A DNA stretch of 64,000 nt, from positions 372,001-436,000 of the forward strand of contig VZTI01002343.1 in NCBI GenBank assembly GCA_013397865.1, read 5' to 3'. This document shows, one piece after another, positions 23,044 to 34,548 of this stretch; positions within the stretch are counted from its first letter, which is position 1, and every line of letters starts with the position of its first letter. The notes below the pieces were generated by a model that saw only the letters and a program-made list of their open reading frames with translations, was not told the origin of the DNA and ran no database searches. A program made the position numbers and the translations under genes. This DNA is from Struthidea cinerea. Its lineage: Eukaryota > Chordata > Aves > Passeriformes > Corcoracidae.

Positions 23044-23497
23044 CTTTGGTAGCCTTTAGTACATACCAACTTCACTTTTTCATGTAACTGACAAATACCA
23101 CAAATTACAACAAGAACAGTGAGGCCAATATCCAATGACAAAGTATGACTGAAAATAAAGTATAAAACCAAAATTCCCTATTGCCTAACTAGAGGCTACT
23201 TCTACAGGTCAGAAGTAAGGTAAATGTGTAGAATAATGGAGAAAAACCTGTGCTGTGACTTTCTTCCATTCTTTGGTAGCCTTTAGTACATACCAACTTC
23301 ACTTTTTCATGTAACTGACAAATACCACAAATTACAACAAGAACAGTGAGGCCAATATCCAATGACAAAGTATGACTGAAAATAAAGTATAAAACCAAAA
23401 TTCCCTATTGCCTAACTAGAGGCTACTTCTACAGGTCAGAAGTAAGGTAAATGTGTAGAATAATGGAGAAAAACCTGTGCTGTGACTTTCTTCCATT
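23044..23497. repeat. Exact 227-bp tandem duplication
   Basis: Copy 1 (23044-23270) and copy 2 (23271-23497) begin CTTTGGTAGCCTTTAGTACA and end GTGACTTTCTTCCATT. I found no difference between them by eye. The unit is unique-looking, non-CR1 sequence. Perfect identity means a very recent duplication, a copy-number allele or an assembly artefact. Confidence 0.95.
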
Positions 23498-26400
23498 CAA
23501 GACAGTATAAACTCTGGTCAAGATCATCCTTATTTAACCTTGCATTATGAAGTGACTCATTCAGTGTCTCCTAATCATTGAAAATCTACCACATGATAAG
23601 GACACCAGACAAAAATTAGTTCCACACGTGCTCATGCTTGAAGCACACTTTTAATGATTTGAATTAAATGAGTCAAATATTTGCTAATGGGCAAAGACAA
23701 AATATTAACTTGTTAAACAATAGACTGAGCTTCTCAGACAATATTTATACATTACCTAAAAACAATTGAAGAGAGCATTTTCAAAGACCCTGATTTGATC
23801 TCCCACTGACTTTCCCATGTCTTTGCTGTTCTCTTTTTTTGTCTCTTTGAAAAATCATCTGATAAATGTCAGACTACTTAGATAGCAATGTGACTCCAAA
23901 GCAGTTCTCTCCCATTAAATGATGTACAATGCACATTACAGAAAAAATAGAAGAACAACCTATTCACTATCACTACAGACTTCAAAAATCCTCATTCTAG
24001 TTTATATCATTTGTCACATCACTGGTATTATTAATAGTCTTTATTTCAAATGAAGAATTTGTTTAAAATCTTGCCTGGAGTTAGTTTTGCATTAGCGCTG
24101 GATGTGAAGGAGAATCCCAAGTACAATGGAAAATCTCAACTGTGAGTATTTCATTTCAGCTTCCATCTTCTAAAATATCAGAGGTGGTTCTGCAGGACTT
24201 CCTTGCTGCTGTTAGTCTCTCACACCACCCTACTGGGCCTGGATTCTCCACAGCTGCAGAAGGTCTTGTCTGGATATAGCCCTTAAGATTTCAGGCTTCA
24301 ACTGCAAAAGGTACTCAGGAGTAACTTTAAGTAATCCTGCAGCTGGCAGACTGATCAGTCCAACGAGCATATATTCATAGCCACACAAATATTTTCATAT
24401 TCTGCAGAGCCAATGTCTTTATATTCATTTTCTTTGACAGTTTTTCCTTTATAAATACATACTCTGCCACTGACAAAGAAACAGACACCACGCCATTTTA
24501 ATTACATTATTTCGTGCTTATATTGCTATTCAAGCAAATAGTTACTATAATTTAGTACGGCTACTTAACGTCATACTTAGTGACTTGTATATTTACATAC
24601 ATTTACACGATAGACTTGACAGCAGGAGACAGAGAGGAAAATGTTACTGTCACGTTAGGAGAGAAGAATGAGGAAATAGTTAATAGTTCAAAATCTATAC
24701 ACCTTAAAAAACCCACCAGAACTGTTCTTGCTAAGCCTTAGGTTTGTAGTATGATGATTAATGGCCCCAAATAAATAAGAAAGATGGTGTGACAACATAC
24801 TTCCCTATAAAAACCTCACAGTCTTTAGTTCAGTAATTCTAAATCAAATACATTCTTGGCAATTAAGTTTCACTGTCAACATATTCTGTCTGTAGTTTAA
24901 AGAAATGAGTGTTTGCTAATGAGTCTTCCTGTGACAGTTCCTTCAGGGTTCACATGTTCCACTACAAAGTCTAGGACAATTTTTCACTGATAGAAATTGT
25001 CATTTCCTCAAGATCATTGATAGCTGGTGACACGCAATTATAATTTATTTCTTAATGTCAGGTACAGTTTTCCATTTGACCATGTGGTGGTTCATTCATT
25101 TTTGTACAAACATTAACTAAAACGTCTGCATGTCTAAGAACAACTGAAAAGTCCAATAACACATCCATCAGATAACACTGAGAAAAGCATAGTGTTAGAT
25201 TTTCTTATCTTTTTATTTCCTACAGATTTTTTTTTTCAACTGACATTCAAAAAAAACCAAAAAAGCCCAAACCCCCACATTATTAACAGTCTACTTGTCA
25301 AGTAAATGAGAAACTTAAATCAGAAGGGATGGGAACATGAAGCTTTCTCTAGCTTATGTCAGAGGTGAAGAAAGGTTTGCTCATTCTTCTCACTTGCTGA
25401 GTGACAGACCAGTCTGGGTAGTGAGCTTGAAATGCTGAACATTTTTGGCCACCTGGGGTCTTCCTCCTTTCACCAGGTTTTCTAGCCTCAAACTTGCTTC
25501 CCTTCCTATTTCTGCCATTCTTTCCAAGCTTCACATTTTAATTGGTCATTGCAGGGAAAAGCAATTAGATAAATTTTTGCAGGAATGACTTAGTTCCTTC
25601 CAGCTGGGCTCATGCTTTTTGTAACACTGTTTACTTTTCCCTTCTCAGATTTTCTCTTAGCGCAAGCCAATTTTTTCCAGACATTTTCTTCTACTTTTTT
25701 TCATTTTTTCAATACCATAGACTTTACCTTTTTGGATTCACCAACAAGAAAAGAGCTGAATGTTACTTGGATATGCCTTAGGGCTACTGAACAGCCAGTC
25801 ACCTACACCTTAGACAGATTTATGAACCCCTGAGAAAGGGATGCAGCTGAATGGGGCAGTATGACCTCATGCCACACCATAAGACTGGTTAGGCTTGGAA
25901 TCTTAAAACGTCATGGATTTAATCAGAAACACGAACCCTTTTGCTCCATAGCAGGCCTTTCCATGGTCCCTTTGTCTCTGCTCATGTTTTCTCTTCTATT
26001 CCGTCTTGTGGTCTGGGAGATCAGACAGGAGTCATGGGGAGCAGAAGTCTCTGTAACAGCATTGCACTTGGTTGTGGTCTGCTTGAAGCTTCAATTTCCC
26101 TTTCTTCTGACAGGCTCTACCCTGCCCACTTGCAGCTGTAACAACCCATCCCTGGCAGCAGATACATACTAAGAGGTGATAGGGTGTCTGGTATATAAAT
26201 CAGGAACAGCGGCAGGCATTTTCAGAAACATTTTCAGGGTAAGAACTCTTCCCATCCCTTGTGATTTAAGCTGTGCCATTCAAACAGCACTGTCTCTTGC
26301 CAGGACTGAGCGCACTGGTACGCACAGAGCCACAGCACCCATGGCACATGAGGACCAGCAGATGAGGACCAGTGCACAAGAAAGAGCAGTGCTTGGCCTC

Positions 26401-29400
26401 CAGCTCGCCTTGCTCCTGGGCTTGGCTGGAGCAAGAAGGGCTGCTCCCAAGAGCTGTGGAGATCTTGGCAAGTGACACTCCAGTCCCTGCAGCACAGTCC
26501 AGAAGAAACCTGCAGTCGCACAGGTCCTACGGTCCCAGGATGGAGTGTAGTAAAGATGAGTACTCCTTCTCTCAGAAAGACAAGGAGATGAGGAGAGCAC
26601 ACTGGAAGGGTCTTGTACTCCTGGCTGGTTATGCCTGGTTCAGGGTAGGAGGATTTTTATTTCTCTGCACTTCTTTCACACAAAGGTCAGTTAGAGCAAG
26701 TACACAGGGGAAAGTAAATTTTAATTTGCATGACTGCTTCTCCCTTTTGAAAGAATATTCTGGCCATCCATTTTAAGTAACTCCTGTCCTGGGAACAATA
26801 AGGATTATTAGGAAATGCTGGAGTGAAGCCTTAAGTTACATTACAGTAATTTGTTACTTAATTATTTCCCTTCGCAAGAGTTAGATGTCAACATATGAGC
26901 ATGATAATTATATATTTATACACACATTACTCATTCCAATTAGTTTTATTATAAGTATGCCATATTTCATCCCTGTCAACTACAACACACAACAGGACCA
27001 GTGGGTTCTTAACATTTGGTAGTAAGTTTATTTTTTCCAAGGAGTTTGACAGAGACACGTGAAAGACAGACACACATTCCATGTGACAGTAAACAAATTT
27101 AGAGACAGCAGCTTCTATAAATAATCTATGTTCATCATCTTACATAAGAAAGTGGAAGGTTAGCCACTTATTCCAATCTATTAAATGGTTTGCAGCAGTT
27201 TAGTAAGAAAACCTGCAGGCTTTCTCGCTATTGCTCTGCTGTCACATGGCTGCAGTCAGGAGATGACACAAGAATAAAGTCCATAAGCATGATAATATAG
27301 ATGGAAGTACAAGTCAGTGATTTGGAAAGACACACACAAAAAAAAACCCTCTAGGGAACAAGAAGGAGCAAGTTTTCTTTTCTGATTCTGAATAATTTGT
27401 CACTTCATACAGTATTTATTATAATATATATGTCAAAAGCATGTGCACTAGTCTTCTCTCAGCATGGAGCACCTAGTCTGTCCAGGGAAGGATTCCTGAG
27501 GTTAGAGCACAGGAACTGAAAGGCACGGGGGTTATTACCAGCCAGGAGAACTCCTTGCACCATCTTGGAAGGGTCACTTTTCCACTCAGTGTTTCTTTCA
27601 TCTGTAAGTGATTGAAACACACCTCCTAACCTGTAAGTGGGATAGCGCATATGTTAGTACTTCCTAGGAGTATGAGATCTGGTTTGCTGCCTCCCACAAC
27701 CCCTGAGTACTGCTGGTGGGGTGAGCAGGGACTAGAAAAGCCTTTAAGGGAACAGAATTTGTTCCACAGAAGCCATGTACAGGTCAACTGTAAACTATAA
27801 GCTCAGATAGGTATTTTTTATTCTTGTGCAAATTCACCCTCTTATGGTCAATTTGTAACCTTTGGAAAAGGAAAACACTCTGTATACATGCAATATAACC
27901 TTCTTGGTATTAGCTGCAAACTTTCTAAGCAACCCCACCTCCACTCAACATCCTTCATCCCAGAGATGATGCAGCTCTAAACTACCAGGGGATAAAAGAT
28001 CTTGGCCATGACACTTAAATTCAGAGTATGCATCATCTCGTCTGCATTGCCTCTGCTTCCATGCTGTGCTCTGAAACTCTGAAAGAAGAATTTGCAAATT
28101 CAGAGAGGACATGTACTGGTCCCATGTAGAGCAGTTTGGGAAGCACAGGTAGAGGACAGCAGGACCTGAATTTGTCCTTCCAAACTTCACGTATATTCTG
28201 TCGAGCTTCAGGCCTGACCAGTGAGAAAGCAAATAGAATGGGGCAAAAAGTCTAGTGCAAGGAAGGGAATAAAGATTAGGTATTGATGAGGCAGACAGGA
28301 TAACTAGAAGCTAAGTCTGAGGAGAAAGACTACTAAAAGACGTAGGAAAAAGTATGCAACAGGTTGAATAGGTATCTCAAAACAAGAAGGCAGGGGAGAA
28401 CTGGAGAAAATATCCATATAGTAGGAATATTTGGTGAAGGGGATACTTACCATGTGTCAATGTCTCAGTACTGGAGACAAGACTGACAGTTCTGTCTAAC
28501 TACAGCACAGCCCATTTACAGCTTGAGATGAAACAAAATGTTCCCAGATCGCACTTAGTGCCACCTTAGTGTCAGCAAATATCTTTACCCTTTCCCCAAA
28601 GGTGAATAATAACTTACTACTGCTATCAACTTCTTACCTTAAAGGAAAAATGCCTGAAAACAGACCTCAGGGTTCCAAGCAGAGCTGGGTGAAACTACCT
28701 TTTTTTTCCCTTGTGGTTGTGGTGAGGGAAGTATCTTCAGAAGAGCAGAGCTGGGACCTAAATGAAAGACTTTTATATCTGAGTTCATTAAAGATATTAC
28801 TTATATATGAAGTTTTTCGTAATCTGATGTGAGGCTCTTCCTCAAGTACTACTCATATCCTTTGAATGGCAAATTGACTATCCGAACGAGTACATAATTT
28901 CACTGTGCCTCTTCACTTATCTACAAAATGGGCATGATAGCATCCCTCCACCTCAGGAATATGCTGGGATAATAAATTAATTAATGTGCGTGAACAGACA
29001 TATATTCAAGAGCACTGGAGAGATTCCAAAAGGAAAATGATTGTGTATTCAGAATGGGCTGGAACGGTGGGTAGTAAATAAGGCATGAGAGCACACAGTG
29101 AACAACAGGAGAAAACCAAAATTCAATAGCCACTTATTCAGCTGAATAAGCCAAAGTAGAAACCATGAGAAAAAACACCATTCAGTCATGTCATTAAAAG
29201 TATTAGCTTTTATGCACAAAGAGGGCAAAGGAAGATTCCATAGCATAGCTAGTATTTCCAGCTTCAGCAAGGAGCATTTTATAGTAACAAATGCCTTGAT
29301 AATATCTGAGAATATGAAAAGAATGCAGCAGAAATTATGAAATATTTTTTTAAATGGAGGACCTATATATTTATGTCATTTTTCTTGCGAGTCCTGCTAT

Positions 29401-32400
29401 GAAAAAAGCAAAGCTTGAGATATTGCCAACTACTCTATGCTGTAAAATATTATTATATCAATGGGGAAGGCACATCTTGGCAACACCTGACACTAGCCAG
29501 ATGTTCAATGAACTAAGGTTATGTTCATACTACACTCATAAAAACTTGGACCTTTGGTACCTCTGACAAGATTCTGTTCTACAGCGATGACTTCAATATG
29601 GTGGCAGATGGGCAGTTACAATTTAAATGAAGCATAATTTCAAATCCATGGATAGTCCTAGTGTCTTCTTCCCTAATTCACTAGATGCTCTAAATAATTT
29701 GATTTCCTAAACAGAGGACATAGCATGTATTCTTTCCTGATGGATATTACAGAATTAACCCTGGGGTTAATTCAGTTCATATTCAACTGCAAATGCTTAT
29801 CAATAATATAGACTCAGGACCCAAACCTCATCTTCGTGACAGCAGTGAACCAAAAGGAAATTCACCAAAGCTAGTGGAGCTACACCAGCATGATGGCCTA
29901 ACCCAGTGTTTATTAAAGTCAGCCAAAGCCTATTAGAGATTTGAGTGGGCACGGGGACATTGCCTTGAAACTGCCACCTGTGTGTGACACAGATATCGGT
30001 ATTTCCTTAAAATTCTCAGAACTGAGGTAATGACTTTGCCTGAAATTTATCTCCAGGCAATTTCTGATCATGAGCTAAAGAATGCATTTTTGCTTGATGC
30101 ACTTACAAATATTAAATCCATAATTTTATTTTTCTCTACAAAAATATTGTTACTACTGATCCTGTTGACACAGCAGTGACACACTTCATATCAGGAAAAA
30201 TATAGCTAAGCTTGAAGTACTTAGCATTATTACAGCCCATCAGAGGCACAATATAGACTGTCCTATATGGACACTGTAGGAAGTAGAAAGGATGATGATG
30301 CACCTTTATAGCTAGGGTGCAGCTTCTTTTGAGAAGACTGGTTTCCTTTGTAGTGATTTAGAGGAAAATGAAGTTCCATTGTAGGATTTCCCAAAATCTG
30401 CAGCTGGTAAAATATGACACCTCACCCCTCTCAGTAATGTTAAGATAATAAGAACATCTGTAAATATTCAAATAGTAGGATTCAGCCATGCCTTTCTCTT
30501 TTTTAGAACTATTTTTATATTTTAGAAATATTTTGCATTTTTATAAGTAAGGGCATTGTTCAATGGAATTGAACATCCCAGAATGCAGAACTTTTTTTCT
30601 CCTAAAGTTTCATTGTCTAAATAGTATTAAATATTTTAATTATAGATTCTACCATTCATGCTCAAATGCAGTTTGTTTCTCCAGGCTACATTCAACACCA
30701 ATTGCAAAACTGAAATATAAAAAATCTTATATGAAATATATAATGCAAATTTGAAATAATTACATTTAACAAACAAAAATTTGTGTAGAAAAGGATCTAA
30801 AATTTCAAGTTAAAATTTCATACTGTTTATTACCCTTTCAAGTTTCAGTGAAGATCAGAGTTTTCACAGAACCTATTTTTCCCTGTGATTGGATCTGTCC
30901 TTCCAAATCAATATTAAGTAAATCTTCTATCAGATAGAACTAAATTCACACGCATAAGCAAGCCCACTGAAGCCAACAGAGATGAGAACAGAAATGTTCT
31001 TCTCTTAAAAATAAACTGAAACAATATCCTAAAAAAAATCACTTCATAAATAAAACATTAAGACATTGATTTTCCCACTTGACTTGTATGATGCTTAGTA
31101 GGTGAAAATCATTGATTTACAATAATATCTGTTTAGCATGGCAATATTTTGCCCAGGCACTCCACATAGGCTGCAATCTGTCCTTACACAATTGATTCTA
31201 CCTCTTCAGCAGGATGTAAAATAATACATAATAATAATAATAATGGTTCCAGAATTTAAAGTACCTGAATTTGTAACTGGCTCTATATCTTCAGTTTTAC
31301 TTAATCTTTGTGTGCATACAGGTCTTGCCTAAAATAGCACAGAAGTTCATTCACGTGAGTAGTCAGCACACCAGCTAAGGAATTAATCTTCTCCGGAGGG
31401 TTGGAATAGAGCAGATGTATCAAAGCCGTGTTTCTCTCTACTTGTGTGCTACAATCACAGTCACAAATAGTAGACATCTCTGTAGCCCCAAAGGAGACAA
31501 AAATGCAGCATCTCTAAGAGGCTGTCCAGCAGAGAAGTAGAAAAAGAAGCAGCACACCTGCTCCATTTGATGTGTCAAGCACATGTTCCATCAGCTCCTG
31601 GACTACATTTGCAAACAGAAAATGAGGTTTCTCTGACCTAGCTCAGTCTATACGCATGACCCTGAGCTCACCTGATAATCAAAAGGCAAAACCATGTGCC
31701 ACCAGAGATTAGTGAATTAGTAGAGGGAAGCAAATTTTCAGTGAGTGAAGTTATTTAATGAGATGGAGGAAGGGTAAGGATTTTGCCCAGAGTGACAACT
31801 GGAGTCAAGAACCAGTTCCTTTAAGACAAGGGGACTAAAGAATGTTTATACTGTGAAGAGTGAGAGGAAGGAGAAGAAGAAGATATAAAGGCAAGAAATA
31901 TACAACCGAGAGCAAGACGAGGTTTGCAAACAAATCATTTTTAAAAAATGGATAGTTGGTCAAGCAGACAGTTTTTCAGATTCACTCTGAAAAAGCTCAC
32001 ATTGCTCAGAAACATTGTTTCCATTTTTCCAGATATATCAATAGAGCTAATGAAAAATAGTATGTGTTTTTACTGACCTTGTATTCTCTATGTCTTTGGA
32101 TTCTCAAGATTGCAGCAATCCAGAGCAACACAAATAAAGACAAAATCGACAAGTTTAGTGATTACAATATGAAAGCAGGAAGACGTGAATTGGATAGCTG
32201 TTTCCACAGAGAAGAGAGAGAAGAGCAGAGAAGTAAGAAGAGAAAAGTCAAACACTTCTACATTAAGTGATTCTGTTTACAGAACTCAGGAAAAAAAACA
32301 CAGACCTGAGATCCAGCCTTCAGAAAGTGGTTGACTCCTTTAAGTGGGTACCCAACTCTTTTTTCATTTCCCTTTTAAGATCCAGGTTACATAATTTTCA

Positions 32401-33792
32401 TCCTGTTTTATTCAAGAGTTCGTATTATAAACTTTTAGAGCAGAAGTGTGTGATGTGTCCCTTCTAGAGCTGTAAAATGTGCCTGCTGTTATGTTATAGG
32501 AAAAGGTCAAATCCATAGTGGACAGTATTTGGCTGAAACAAACCTTTTCATTCCAGCTTTTACTCCTTCATGATGTAAATTTAGGAGTGATTCTTGAATA
32601 CATAATGAACTCCAGTTGATCTTGCACTATAAATCTTTGGCAGGGTGGAAGGGCCAGAGTTGCTGTTCAAGTCATTTACACTTTCCACGGTTAAAGTTCA
32701 TTGCTCCTTCAAAACTTAAAAATTTAATATTTTAAGGAACCTTTTTAAGATTTGCATATATCAGGATTTCTCTAGACAAATGAAAAATAAGAGAAAATGG
32801 CTATTGGCCAATAAAAATAAGTCATTGATCCATGTGCTTCCCATGTGCAGATAACCAATGGTTTTCAGATCCTGTCATATGCATGATTGCCTGTTTTTTG
32901 ATAATTATTAGAATTAATACTAATATTCCAAGCCTTCAGCTGGACCACAAGCCATTAAGTACTTTGTCAGCTACCAAAGAGCTCAGAGCTATTGCCAAGG
33001 CTGACTGTATGGTCTCCATTAAGAACTGGCTCAGCAGCACTAAACACTGAAATTAACTACATTGTTTGTTCATTAGAGATACTGCAGAGGTAAGAAAATG
33101 AGAACTGCTGGATAGTGTAGATCATTAGGCACATCTTAACAGACTTTTTTTAAAATTAATTTTAGGAATTCTAAAAAATGAGGGGTTAAAAGTCTCTTAT
33201 AGACCCATTGTGCTATCAGCCTTTCAAAACGTGAATCCTTTGGAAATGTCTCTTGACTTCATGCAGAAGCAGTGGCAGACAATTACTTTTAAGATCTGGC
33301 TAGAGAAGTAGCTACCTCTACTTGTTTTCTACCAGTTTTTTTAGTATCCACACGGAATATAGGTGACAGAGTTCCATTTCATCTTGGCCAGGAACTAATC
33401 GAACTCATGTCTTCTACCTCCAGAATGAGTCTAGTCACCCAGCTGCCCTTAAAAGGTGGGGAGAGGGATGATCTTAATCATTCTGGCAGAGGTGTATTCC
33501 TTCCATTTTCCTTCCATTTTCCATAAATGAAATCAGGATTCAGGGGCTAGAAAACAGATACATAACTCCAGCATAATGGCTGGGGAGGAAAGATAACAAT
33601 TTCATGTCACATGTAGCCTCATTTCTAAGCAGACTTCTCCCCTGGCAGTGAAAAAACCCAGTAAGAAGGGCAAAGTCGACTAATTTTCCTTATGGCCAGC
33701 ACCTCAAATTTTGTTACATGTCCTGAGGGTTGCTCAGGATCTCATGCCCCAAAATAGAGGACACCAACCATGTCCACAGGACTTGCACCCCT
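23498..33792. other. Gene desert upstream of PRL2
   Basis: About 10 kb of AT-rich DNA without a recognisable exon or repeat family. Local features: a GC-richer patch at 26260-26600 with overlapping frames on both strands, a (TAA)n microsatellite at about 31225-31243 and AT-only strips near 27420. A - strand segment at about 28448-28490 with donor ACATG|GTAAGTATC has an open frame of only about 15 codons and is not called. Confidence 0.5.
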
Positions 33793-34044
33793 TTAGGGAT
33801 CCTGATCTAAGTCCTTTGCTGTGCTACTGCCTGAACATTTAGCCACATGGGACCAACCATCCTCAGATACATTTGCACCACCAAACATGCAGTCACTAGC
33901 TATTACATCTTCAGCAGTCTTACCTCTGGTCACCTGCAACGGAGCGGGAAAAGCAGATCTGATGTCAACAGAGTGATTTGAAGAGATAGCTAAGAGATGA
34001 ATGTCATCAGACCAGGCTTCTCTCCCACCCCTCATTTTGCCCAT
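33793..34044 (-). other. Open frame antisense, just upstream of PRL2 (hypothetical)
   Basis: An 83-codon frame on the - strand ends at 33793 and includes SDDIHLLAISSNHSVDIRSA and KTAEDVIASDCMFGGANVSE. A possible donor (CCAGAG|GTAAGACTG) lies inside it near 33929. Its start is only about 470 bp from the PRL2 start codon and it points away from it, so an antisense transcript from the same CpG island is conceivable. No family is recognised and no good initiation context is apparent. Confidence 0.15.
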
Positions 34045-34439
34045 TGCTGTCCTTTTATGAACCCCTTTACCACGGACATGAGCAGTTCATTTGCCTGGTC
34101 TCCTTTCTTCCACCCTCATCCCCTCCGACGGCCGTGGGCGCGCTGGGACGGACCTGACCACGCCACTTCAGTGCGGGGGCCGGAGCCGCCCCCCACTCTG
34201 CCCACAGGAGCGCTGTGACGGGCGGGTGGCTGTGGGGGTCGGTAGCAGCCCCACCACTGAGCCCGGGAGACCCATTTGTGTCGGGTCCGGTGGGTTGCCG
34301 AGGGCAGTCGGTCCCGTCGGTGCGAGGGACGCTCCCGTCCGCCCGCCAAGCCGTGAGCCCTGCTCCGGGCGGGCTGGCTCACGGTGGCCGCGGGCTGCGC
34401 ACGTCCGGGGAGAGACCCGTCATCACCGGGAGAGCACGG

Positions 34440-34448
34440 CATATATAG
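34440..34448 (+). promoter_or_regulatory. TATA box of PRL2
   Basis: CATATATAG in otherwise GC-rich DNA, 72 bp upstream of the start codon. Transcription would be expected to start at about 34470, giving a very short 5' leader and placing the out-of-use ATG at 34451 upstream of the transcript. Confidence 0.65.
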
Positions 34449-34511
34449 AGATGCGGGGGCATCGCCGGCCGATCGCAGCCGCTGCGCGCCGGGCACGGGC
34501 TCCGCAGCGCC

Positions 34512-34548
34512 ATGGCCGTGGTCCTCGCCCGGGCGGCGGGGCGAGCAG
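34512..34548 (+). CDS. PRL2: PRL2 exon 1
   Basis: Encodes MAVVLARAAGRA and the first base of a Gly codon. The donor reads G|GTNAGC: an unresolved base at 34551 sits at intron position 3, so the donor strength cannot be judged. A short first coding exon ending in phase 1 is normal for this family. Confidence 0.88.

Noticed and set aside
1..34000. Exons of NELL2, the gene expected beside DBX2 in other vertebrates
   Set aside because: No EGF-like or VWC cysteine patterns or thrombospondin-N-like exon could be found. The neighbour must lie further left.
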